Below are positions 34,359-44,732 of a DNA stretch of 64,000 bases, one piece after another. The stretch is from contig NC_053042.1 of the NCBI RefSeq assembly GCF_003473485.1, positions 51,733,762 through 51,797,761 on the forward strand. Direction: 5' to 3'. Numbering within the stretch: position 1 is the stretch's first letter; the number at the start of each line of letters is the position of its first letter. The notes under the pieces are model-generated. The model did not search any database and had not been told where the DNA came from. It worked only from the letters and a program-made list of their open reading frames with translations. The DNA comes from Medicago truncatula. Taxonomy: Eukaryota > Streptophyta > Magnoliopsida > Fabales > Fabaceae. The position numbers and the translations under genes were made by a program.

Positions 34359-34732
34359 GGCGGACAATTAAGATAAGCAATATATCTTTCTTTTTAAAAT
34401 AATTGGAAAGTTAGACGGGAAAGTTAGGCGAACTATCAAGATAAGCAATGTATATTTATTTAAATGTTTGTTTTAACAAAAAAAAAATTAGGGAAATGCT
34501 AACCGATGCTCCGGGGTACTGGTTAAGGATATGTAAAAGGAAATTATATAATAGTTAATGCATTGAAATTGTGTAATTAATTTATAATAAAGTCAAAAAC
34601 AGTTTCCTTTTATGGTAATAATTATCTTTTATAGTATGCTTAACCGGTGCTCCAGAACACCGGTCAGCAGGACCCAAAAACTATTATAAATGTTGAAAAG
34701 AAAGATATATTGCTTATCTTAATTGTCCGCCT
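34359..34732. repeat. Inverted repeat enclosing a MITE
   Basis: Two essentially perfect 36-nt arms (34359-34394 and 34697-34732; core 'gcggacaattaagataagca' on the left) face each other. A third, direct, partial copy lies at about 34.43-34.45 kb. Between the arms sits the MITE listed next. Confidence 0.8.
34498..34669. mobile_element. Small MITE, about 172 bp
   Basis: Terminal inverted repeats of about 35 nt: 'tgctaaccgatgctccgggg' at the left, inverse to 'gctccagaacaccggtcagc' at the right. No target duplication that I trust. Confidence 0.7.
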
Positions 34733-34968
34733 AAGTTACCATCTTTGCTCCTAACTTTCCACCGAAAACAATTGTGATTCTAAATTTGGCATGTATAAGG
34801 AAATAATTGTGATTCCATGGGAGATTAATCAACTCTTTTCTACCATTAAATTTTGGTACCACTCCACAAAGTCGGTACAACAAGTTAAGAGACCTAAACT
34901 AAATATTATGTGTAAAATAAAAATAAAATAAAATAAAATAAAAACCTACACAATGTTTATAAAAAAAT

Positions 34969-35347
34969 GGGTTAATATCTCTTTTCGTTCATGTAATATT
35001 AGCGAATTCTGGTTTTAGTTCCTGTAATAAAAAAGATTTAGATTTTGTCCCTGTAATTTCATATTATTCCACTTTTGCTCCCTCCTTTCATCACATCAGC
35101 AGAATATGCATAAATTACGTCCCTGTAATTTCAAATTCCTCCCACTTTTGATCCCTGTAATTTCAGATTCCTCCACTTTTGGTCCCTCATTTTACGTGAC
35201 ATGTATGCAGATTCTGCTGACGTGGTGAAATGAGGACCCAAAAGTGGAAGAATATGAAATTACAGGGACATAATCTAAATATTTTTTTTTACAAGGACTA
35301 AAACCGGAATTCACTAATATTACAATGACGAAAAGAGGTATTTACCC
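34969..35347. mobile_element. Mutator-like foldback MITE, 379 bp
   Basis: Arms of roughly 120 nt. The left end gggttaatatctcttttcgt is inverse to the right end acgaaaagaggtatttaccc. Flanks are TAAAAAAAT and TA(8)T, a near-perfect 9-bp target duplication differing by one A. The terminus type is shared with the 7635 element. Confidence 0.82.
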
Positions 35348-35348
35348 T

Positions 35349-37530
35349 AAAAAAAATTGGTCAAATACCTCACTGGGTCTTTATTGTTAGGGTCTAAAAG
35401 TTGGGCCAATGTCCGCGCGTTGAGGGCGGCCCTTGTGTTGTTCGAGGCTATGTCGGGTTTGAAAGTGAATTTTCATAAGAGTATGCTGGTGGTGGTGAAT
35501 ATTGGGTCGTCCTGGTTATATGAAGCTGCATCCGTGTTGAGTTGTAAAGTTGGAACTGTCCCTTTCTTGTACCTAGGTATGCCTATTGGTGGTAACCCTC
35601 GAAGATTGTGTTTCTGGGAACCTATTGTGAATCGTATTAAATCTAGACTGTCGGGTTGGAATAGTCGGTTTCTCTCTTTTGGTGGTCGCTTGGTTCTACT
35701 CAAATCTGTCTTGACCTCTCTGCCTGTCTATGCGCTTTCCTTCTTCAAAGCTCCAGCAGGTATAATCTCCTCTATTGATTCTTTGTTTATTAATTTTTTT
35801 TGAGGGGGGGGGGGAGTGAGTATAATAGGAAAATTTCTTGGTTAAGTTGGCAAACTGTTTGTTTAAAAAAGGAGTGTGGCGGTTTGGTGGTGCGGAAATT
35901 GAAGGAGTTTAATTTAGCTTTGTTAGGAAAATGGTGTTGGCGGATGTTGGTGGATAGAGGTGGTTTGTGGTATCGGGTTTTAGTCGTCAGGTATGGCGAA
36001 TTAGGTGGCAGGTTGGAGGTTGGGGGCCGGAGTGTTTCTTGCTGGTGGTCGGAGGTGAGGCGTCTTAGGGATGGGGTAGGCGATGGTGGTAGCGGGTGGT
36101 TTGGGGATCAGGTGTTGAGGAGAGTTGGTGATGCGGTTGTTACTTCGTTTTGGTCTGATAGGTGGATAGGGGAGGCTCCTCTTTGTGTGCGGTTTAGGCG
36201 GTTGTTTGAGTTAACAGAGAATAAGTCTATGTCCGTTGCCGACTTGCTCTCTGTTGATTCGGAGCGGTGGGGGGAGGTGTGGAGGTGGAGACGTAGGTTA
36301 TGGGAGTGGGAGGAGGAGTTGCTAGATGAGTGTGGGGCTTTACTTCTTGATGTTTCCTTGAATCCTATTGTTTCAGATAGCTGGGTGTGGCTTCCGGACC
36401 CATCTGGTGGTTACACAGTTCGAGGTGCATATAGTTTGTTAATCTCTCAGGTACCTTCGGTCGCCGTCGATGATCTGGATTTGGTGTGGCACAAACAGGT
36501 TCCCTTGAAGGTTTCCGTTTTTGCGTGGAGGCTCCTCCGTGATCGTTTACCAACAAGGACAAATTTGATTGCTCGACGGGTGTTGTCGTCTGACATGTCT
36601 TCGTGTGTTGCTGGCTACGGTCATCCTGAATCGGCTCGACATCTATTTTTATTGTGTGATACTTTTGGTTCTCTGTGGCATTTGGTGCGTGATTGGATCG
36701 GTTGCTTTGGGGTGGACACAGATAATATTTCAGCTCATTTTTTTACAGTTCACTCATTTGATAGGTGGTGGTGCTGTTAGACGTTCTTTTATGCAACTAA
36801 TCTGGCTTCTTTGTGCCTGGGTTGTTTGGAATGAACGTAATAACCGTATGTTTAATCACGTTGTTACCCCCATCCCCTGTTTACTTGATAAGGTTAAGCT
36901 GTTGTCTCTAGGTTGGTTGAAAGCTAAAAAAGCTACCTTTGTTTTTGGGACTCAGCAGTGGTGGTCAAGCCCTCTTGTTTGTTTGGGTATTGGCTAAGGT
37001 TTTTCTGTTGTGTTTTGTATGTAATCGTTGTAACTCTTGGTTTCTGAGGTAGTCTCTAAAGGCACACCTTGTGCGTTTGGAACTACTAATTCGTATATAA
37101 TTCCATTTTGGCTTGTTCAAAAAAAAAAGTTTTTAAAGTTTCAGATAGGTCCTTTAAGTTTCGAGTTTGTTTCGGATAGGTCATTTCTGTCAACCTCCGT
37201 TAAGCCAAAGTTGTTCTGTCCGTTAAGGCAAAACTGATATGTCCTTAAGTGGGTGAGGTGGTTCTCTCTGACACTTAGCATCAATTTTTTCCCCAACCAG
37301 ATCAACTTTGGCTTAACGGACAGATAACTTTGGCTTAACGGAGGTTGATAGAAAGGACATATCTGAAACAAACTCAAAACTTAAATGACCTATCTGAAAC
37401 CTTAGAAACTTAAAGGACATATCTGAAACAAACTCGAAACTTAAAGGACTTATCTTAAACTTAGAAACTTAAAGGACCTATCTGAAACAAACATAAAACT
37501 TAAAGGATCCGGGGAGGTATTTGGTAAAAA
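35349..37530. mobile_element. Foldback element split by the LINE
   Basis: Right part 37131-37530: arms built of 'aacttaaaggacctatctga' repeats and inverse copies around a centre near 37.25 kb, including 'caacctccgttaagccaaag' on one side and its inverse at 37.32-37.35 kb. The far end ggaggtatttggtaaaaaaatt is inverse to 'aaattggtcaaatacctc' at 35.35 kb, just left of the LINE. The simplest reading is that the LINE landed inside the left end of this foldback. Confidence 0.6.
35385..37130 (+). mobile_element. LINE (L1-like), 5'-truncated
   Basis: Encodes the C-terminal part of a reverse transcriptase and its tail. 35.39-35.80 kb reads GLKVNFHKS, PFLYLGMPIGG and FGGRLVLLKSVL, the region after the catalytic core. 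35.80-36.78 kb continues with WRLLRDRLPTRTNL and the zf-RVT zinc motif, in which one cysteine is replaced (CVAGYGHPESARH). 36.78-36.99 kb ends WVVWNERNNRMF. Two frameshifts interrupt it, one at a G-run near 35.80 kb and one near 36.74 kb. A poly(A) tail lies at 37121-37130. The YADD core and endonuclease are absent, so it was dead on arrival. Confidence 0.85.
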
Positions 37531-37817
37531 AATTGCTAAGTTCAAGATTTGAACCCAAGACTAAAAGAATTTGAGGCCTAAATCTTGATAAACTAAGCTA
37601 GGAAAACATATATAATTCGTTTCTAAAAAATTACCAAACTTCGTTTTTTTTTTTTTTGTTCTCATAAAAGAAACGATGTGTTTGCAACTGCATCCCTACA
37701 AAAAATTTAGCATGCAGTTTTAGTTGCTGTTAAATTAAAATTTGTAAAAATATTCTTCAACTTATAAATATTTGAATGATTTGTCAAAAAAAAAAATATT
37801 TGAATGATTTTGTGGAG

Positions 37818-39610
37818 ACACTAGTTTGGACACCCGTGCCAGGCACGGGTTAGATTGTCGACTATTTACTTTTATTATATAAACATTAATTAAATGGAAA
37901 ATTCATTGTTTTTATACATAATATATTAATAAAACATATTGTTATTGTGTTATTAATTAAACATTGTACATTAATACTAACACATGTAACACTGAAATAA
38001 TAATCTTTAACGCGGGAAGATCTCACGCGGATAACTAAAATCAAGCCGATATTATTAATATGAATATCGATAATAAATGAATTTATCCAAAAACAAAGCA
38101 AAATTGATTATGGAGATGAGTTTTTTTGTGTGTTCTTCTGGTAATTGAGGGGTTGGGGTCTCAAATTCAACCACGCATATACAATGAATTATCTCTACCA
38201 ATTAAGTAAAGCTCACGGAAACTTAATAAACTTGTTCGTTAAAAAAAATGAAAGCAACATTCTATATTTTTTGTCAATTGATCTCCATACCTGATACCGT
38301 TATATATATATATATATATATATATACACCCTCTGGTCACTATTATAAGCAAAAATTAATATTTTAGGTTCATTCATTAAATGATGTATGTGGTCTATAA
38401 TAAAGATCATATACGTTATTAATTGAATGAATCTAAAATATAAAGTTTTGCTTATATTAGTGACTGGAGGGTGTAGTTTCTTTCAAATTCTATGATCTCT
38501 TTCACGCATATACTGGATTCACTTAACATCTAACGTGAATTTGTAATTATTTAATTGTGTAAAAAATAAGTATAACAAATAATAATAAAGACACCAACTA
38601 TTTGAGACCAACAAAATATCGTCAAAAAGGGGTTAAAATAATACTTCATAAAACATAATATTCAAGTTCGACATATAAAAAACCTATATCATCTAGAACG
38701 ACCAGTTAAACGTTCTGAAATAGAAATACATCACGGTACACAACATTAGTGGTTTTAGTGGACACACGATCTTCTTCATCCAGTATAAGCATTTTAAATC
38801 CCTTTTTGGAAGTGACTTGAGTGAAAAACAGTTTGGAAAGATAGTTTCCAACATTAGATGACGACTGACCTTGACTTTTATTTATCGTGATTGCGAAACA
38901 TAAAGTCGGCGGGAACTGTCTCCTCGTTCCACATAAGGAGGCTTACTTGATGGACCGCCTCTTTCATATGAAATCCCTCACTTGTTGAAGCACATAGGTA
39001 GTGGGAACTGTCTTAACCAAAGACTCGTTAAGTGATTGACTATCATTACTCGCACTGTGATATATATATATATATATATAAACACATTAAAAATATTCCT
39101 TTGGTATATAACAAAAATATGAAAATAAATTTAAACAATATCGTATCGGAAATGCTTATATTGATTCTTCGACTCGTTTTGTGTGTCGTATATATAAATT
39201 TGTGCAAATTTCGGCGTAGAATCCGACTCTGGCATCATACTACCCATGTTATGATAGTTTTGACCTCTAAGAACAAAATATACAACTCCATCTCCATCAT
39301 TTGTTGTATGATCAATCTTACCTCGCATTTATGTGAATGGAAATATACTATTGTAAGGTCTAATATTATCTAAATACTGCTTACTCTTTGGATGATCGCT
39401 GCGTAACAAATTAAATAAAAGTTTCAGAGGTTTCTGAATGTGGGGAAGGTTCACCTTTCCCTTTGTGCAACATAGCAAAAATTCAACATTACCTTCACTT
39501 CCGCTTCATTCAAGGTTCACCCAACAACATCTTTGCACCACACCACCGACAACACATAATAAGGTCTCCAGCATCAAACAATATCGTACAATGTGAAAAT
39601 TCGATGTCAC
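37818..39610 (-). mobile_element. Decayed Helitron, 3' end and Rep/helicase remnants
   Basis: On the minus strand, four pieces lie in the right order. About 39.61-39.42 kb reads DAGDLIMCCRWCGAKML, the zinc region before Rep. 39.33-39.13 kb reads YFVLRGQNYHNMGSMMPES then PKFAQIYIYDTQNE, the Helitron-like N domain. 38.96-38.69 kb reads TINKSQGQS-like sequence (frame-broken) and GFKMLILDEEDRVSTKTTNV, the helicase C-terminus. At 37.82-37.85 kb there is a 3' hairpin (ACCCGTGCC/GGCACGGGT) followed by CTAG and then T. Most of Rep and helicase is deleted. The 5' end was not found, so the right boundary is a minimum. Confidence 0.78.
38327..38473. mobile_element. Stowaway MITE, 147 bp, inside the Helitron
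   Basis: TA duplication on both sides, termini CACCCTCTGGTCACTATTAT and inverse ATATTAGTGACTGGAGGGTG, hairpin throughout. Its position between the helicase remnant and the Helitron 3' end shows it inserted into the Helitron. A (TA)n run abuts the left end. Confidence 0.88.
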
Positions 39611-39965
39611 TAATCGCTTCTGTCTTTTTTAAACAAAAGTAAAATCATATGAAAATAATAACTATATCTAAAACAATAGCATTTGAAAATCATACATTCA
39701 CACTAAGCCATTTCGTACATAAGTGATTTTGTGTTGATGGTAGATCCACCTTATGTAATAAAAATGCATATGATAAGAAATTAGTTTGTAAGTAGGGAAA
39801 ATCTCTAACATTTAGAGTTCAAATTTCCAACCAAGCAACATATAACCTTAATTAGTCCTTGTGTTGATACGTTAATTTTACTATGATATACCTTGAGTGG
39901 TTGAAAAAATATCTAGTAATTCATCATAAGATATATTGTTGATATCAAGAACTATCGATCTTAGT

Positions 39966-40167
39966 AAATCCCCTTGACTGAACATGCGAGTAAAATGTCT
40001 GTTATATGTAGCACTGTCAATGCTTCCAACAATGACCTCATAATTCATATTTATATATGTTTTTTTAAATCCCCTTGATTGGACATGCAAGTAAAATGTC
40101 TGTTATATGTAGCGATGTCACTGCTTCCAACAATGACCTCATAATTCATATTTGTATATGTTTTTTT
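39966..40167. repeat. 101-bp tandem duplication
   Basis: Two head-to-tail copies (about 39966-40066 and 40067-40167) with 'aaatccccttga', 'gtaaaatgtctgttatatgt' and 'caatgacctcataattcata' in both, differing at several bases. No function seen. Confidence 0.88.
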
Positions 40168-40169
40168 AT

Positions 40170-42940
40170 GCACAAACAAATTGTATATTTATAAGAATCG
40201 ATACAAAATATTTTTTAATATATTTGATATAGTTATGTCGGATGGTAAACATGCTATATATATTTTTCCTTGAATAAGGTATACATTTTATAATTGTCAA
40301 TAAGTATTTATTATAATATGTAAACGTAGTTATTCAAAACAAATAATAAAAATGAGTCAATGATAATAAAAAAAAATGCATCGAACGTATATATCGTTCC
40401 GTAGAAGAGTTATTGCACGACGTTGTAGGAAGAGTTTTGGTTTTATTTATTTTACGACGAAAAGACAATGGGTCCTCAAAATCGATGTCTCTATCACGTT
40501 TAGGTGTGCAGGTTAAGATACTTTTAGGATCCTTTGAAGTATGTCTCTCAAAACGTGCTTACGTCGTGGCCAAATCTAAACATAAAGAATATAAAATGTT
40601 AATTATTAATAACAAATAACAATGTAAATTAGAACCACCAAGATTAAAAGAACCACCAAGATTATGTTGAAATAATTATAAAGGGTTTTTTCTATTATCT
40701 ACAAATTTGCACATGTTAAGAAATTTAAAATGTTAATTTTGTCTTAGAACTTCTGTATTTTATGTTAAATATATTGCTTTTCAATAAATAATTGATGTTT
40801 TTCAATAAAAAAAAGTACTACTTTTAGTTGATTTAACATGTGCAATATTGCACATGTTAAACAAACTCAATTACAAATTATTGTTTAAATACAAAGACTC
40901 AACCATCACATAAATTGAATTAGCTGCAAAATTGATTTTGATTTTCGCCTTGATAGATAGAAAAGTGTATAATTCATGCCCATCCAATTATACAATCATA
41001 TAGTTCCAACTAATAATTTTTTCAGAACTTCCAATAAAGTTAGTGACGCAGAATACAACCGTTTAAGAATAAGATTATTGTATCAACCAAATTGTAAGTA
41101 TCGATATTAGATTGAAGAGGAATCATGAGGAAACTCTTACACAATCAAGAAAAGCTAAACCAATCGGGATGCCCAATCATCAGGTTTTGAATTTGGGATC
41201 TCGGAGGATGCCTAAATATACAAAGTGGACGTGTTTAGTAGCAAGCCTATGTCAATGTCCTATGGATCGAATTCAAACTACGTGATTTTTTCATTTTGCA
41301 TAGGCGATCGTTTTGCACTTTCCGTTAATATTGTGAGTTGGTTGTTTGGTGTGTGAGTTTTGCGTATATTAGAGCAACCCTAAGGGTGGACATCATATAA
41401 GAGTATTTTTTGGGCTGCATTAAGCCACACCATCTTGAAGCAACTCATTCGATTATTACTCCAATGGTGCATCAAATTTAACTTATAATAATATTACAGT
41501 CCTCCTTTTGAGTCTATCGATGTTCAGTTATTTGCAATTTTTCTAAAAGATTGTATTAACGAATCGTTCATTATAATTGATTTAATTTAAAAACCTAAAT
41601 AATTACAAAAATCGAAAGCAAGAATGTATATATCCAAACAACCAAAGACCCCTTAAAAAATTAAAACTAAGATAATAAATAAGGTACTTGTCGAAATCTG
41701 CCTAGAATTACAATGTTTCTATTGCTGTATGAGCTTCCTTCTTGCTCGGGCCGCTCTTGCAGCTAAAATATTCATATCAATTCTTACTATGGACACCAAA
41801 TACCTAAGGGGATATCAATATTGGTGAAGTTGTGAAAGAATCAATATAGATGAAGTTGCTAATGATTTTTGTTTTGTTTAGGTTACATGAAGCTGCTAAT
41901 GATTAAGATAAAAAAAAAATGAACTATAAAGGGAAAAAAAAAAAAAAAAAAAGACACTTGATGCCAAAATAAGGTCGGATGTTAGCATGTTGCAAATTAG
42001 TGACTATTTGAAGATTTTTTTGTTTTTTTTTTGTTAAGGGAATGAAGCAATGTCTTCATGTTAGTTGTAATATGTTAGCCGAAGAAATTGAGAAATCTGG
42101 CATACTCTTTCGGAGAGTTTTTTTTTTTTATAGAGAATGATACATAAATGTTAACATATTTTTAATATTTAAAGTATTATAACAATATAAATTAAAGTTG
42201 AAGAATTTATCCAAGTCTCCAACACTTCTCATCCAACACACAATTTTTTAATTTTCCCACATTAGGAGAATTTTATACCATAACAAAATAAATAAGCCTT
42301 CAAAAAGATCGAGAGCCAATTTTTTATTTTTTTTATAATTGTAAAGTAAATTATAATATGCATACTGGTTAGTTGGTGACTATTAAAATTGACATACTCT
42401 TTTTTTAGGGAATTAAAGTTTTTCTCAAATTATATATATCAACGTCATACATGACGACTGAATTCTATTACCTTGAATATATAAATAAATAAATACAAAT
42501 TTAAAACAAAATATGGTCTAATAAGTTTGATTGGAAATTTTACCTAGCTTGATTTATTTTTCTAAAAATTAAAACAAATTTTTGGAATTTTTTTTTAAAT
42601 TCTCGTAGGATATTAAATTTTAGTTGAAAAAGAAATAATTATTTTTGTTGGGGTGGTTTAATATGTAAAAATGATTTTTTTTTCTATTTACTTGAAATAG
42701 GGAACAATGACATGAATTTTGTTATCATAGAAATCCTTCAATCAATATATAAAAATGAGTTAGGATTAAATGACATTAATTTGTCAAAGTTAATTTGATA
42801 CAAAATTTTAGCAATTGATTTATTTTAATTCAATAATGATATTGATTCAGTTAAGGAGGTCACATGATCATCATGCTGCCATCAAGAAAACGAAAATAAA
42901 ATTAAAACACATTGCATGAATAAAGAAAACGAAAACAAAT
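40170..42940. other. AT-rich spacer, no gene seen
   Basis: Long noncoding AT-rich stretch between the Helitron remnants and the microsatellites. It may include the missing Helitron 5' end. Apart from the 30-bp palindrome at 40.83 kb I see no organised feature. Confidence 0.45.
40832..40861. repeat. Perfect 30-bp palindrome
   Basis: Perfect dyad with no spacer; half-site TTTAACATGTGCAAT. The half-site core gcacatgtta also occurs nearby at 40.71 kb. Confidence 0.9.
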
Positions 42941-42944
42941 AAAA

Positions 42945-42989
42945 TTATAAACATATATGTAAAAACAATACTTAAACATCCATAATAAT

Positions 42990-43067
<78 letters not shown>

Positions 43068-43126
43068 ACGAAAACAAATAAAATTATAAACATATATGTA
43101 AAAACAATACTTAAACATCCATAATA

Positions 43127-43200
<74 letters not shown>
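42945..43200. repeat. Duplicated block with AT and GA microsatellites
   Basis: Two copies of a block ('aaattataaacatatatgta' then 'cttaaacatccataataatc'), each followed by a pure (TA)n run and then (GA)n: 43.0-43.07 kb and 43.13-43.20 kb. The duplication carried the microsatellites along, and they since changed length. Confidence 0.9.
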
Positions 43201-43203
<3 letters not shown>

Positions 43204-43452
43204 TGTGCATCACAATGAAAATAGAGAGAAAAGATGTGTGTTACGATGAAGATGAAAATGATGACAAACATATTGAACATATATAGATTTCATTGTTCTA
43301 AGCTGGAAAAATTACCAAACTTCATCTAAATGAAAAGTGACCAACTTTTTGGAGTAACATTATTTTTATTTTTGAATATTTATGAAAAACAAACTTTAGA
43401 ATGCAATGTCCCAAAAAAAAATTGAAAGCAAGACAGTTGTATAATGATATAA

Positions 43453-43706
43453 TAGTAAAAATGAAATAAAAGAATGTGATAAGAATTGATTAAATTACTA
43501 TTCAATCAGAAAATAAAAAGAATCATCACAAACTCCGATTGATCAAGTATTTTTTTTTGATAGTCGATTTACAATAATAAGCATAGTAAAAATGAAATAG
43601 AAGATTGTGATAAGAATTGATTAAATTACTATTCAATAAGAATATAAAAAACATGATCATAAACTCTATTTTATTTTGATAGTCGATTTACAACAATAAG
43701 CATGCT
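43453..43706. repeat. 131-bp imperfect tandem duplication
   Basis: 'tagtaaaaatgaaata', 'gataagaattgattaaatta' and 'gatagtcgatttacaa' occur in order twice, offset by 131 nt. No coding content. Confidence 0.85.
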
Positions 43707-44263
43707 TAGTAACAATTTACATGACATTCTTGTTTAACAAAACGAACGAACCAAACATGTATAATTCACGCGACTATGCTTCATGGTTCTTCAACTGAAT
43801 TAATTTCTGAGATGTCATCAAATGAAAGGAGTAACGATGAAAGGAGTAATGAGATGAAAATGATGCAAATTTGATCGAATATATATATAGGGGAAATGAC
43901 AACCAAATTACTTTTAAACCCTTGATCATAATCATATGATGATGGAAAAATTACACATGTTAGAATTTTGTTGGCTTAAAAATATCATGTAACACTTGTT
44001 ATTATTGGATTGGTTTTATGATCACATTGAAACATTTGAAATAGAAGAAGCATATCAACTATTTTCCTTTATCATGTTTAAATTTGTCATAAATAAATAA
44101 GGCAGTGCTAGTTAATAGCATTTACACACCATAAACAATTCATTTTTAGTCAACAATTGAGTTAGATGAGAGGAATATGATGTTAGAAAAGCATTAAATG
44201 AGTTATTGCATTTTAAAGTACCATGTGTACTATTGCATTTAGGCAAGGCAAATATATATAATA

Positions 44264-44515
44264 GAGATGTTTAAAACAAGTCATTAGTATTAATTTATGT
44301 GTTAATGATCTTATCAAAAATATAAGATGATTATCACATCCTAAATATAAGATGATTTGAATATAAGATGATTATCAAGAATAGATATTTGAATGATTAT
44401 CACATCTTAAATTTATTTTAAATTTAGGATGTGATAATCATCTTATATTCTTGATAAGATGTGATAAGATCATTATCACATCAATTAATACTAATGACTT
44501 GTTTTGAACATGTCT
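44264..44515. mobile_element. Foldback MITE, about 250 bp
   Basis: 'acaagtcattagtattaatt' near the left end is matched inversely near the right end, and the inner stretch (tataagatgattatcacatc) is also matched, with extra internal copies. The whole folds on itself. No clear target duplication. Confidence 0.7.
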
Positions 44516-44732
44516 CCACAAATTATCTTATACTCTGTAGCTGTGCCGGAGTTTCTGCAGCTGGCCAGAAAACTCAGTTGCATTAATTTCATCCCATTAA
44601 AATATTGACCCAATGGGTGTTGTTAGGGAATCGTTGATGGGTTTTCATTGTGGTGAGGGTTTGTGGGACAAATAAATTGGAAGGAGATCCTGAGATTCGA
44701 TTGACAATAATGAGGGTTTGTGAGATTAAGCT
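44516..44732. other. Left flank of the LTR element
   Basis: Host sequence ending in AAGCT (44728-44732), the target duplication. It may be the upstream part of the TBC/RabGAP fragment seen at 59.2 kb, but I cannot show coding similarity here. Confidence 0.4.

Noticed and set aside
39881-40090. 69-codon minus-strand frame near the Helitron
   Set aside because: It runs through the 101-bp tandem duplication and I could not match it to Rep, helicase or RPA.
42871-43213. Frames rich in Ile-Tyr and Ser-Leu repeats
   Set aside because: Translations of (AT)n and (GA)n microsatellites, not proteins.
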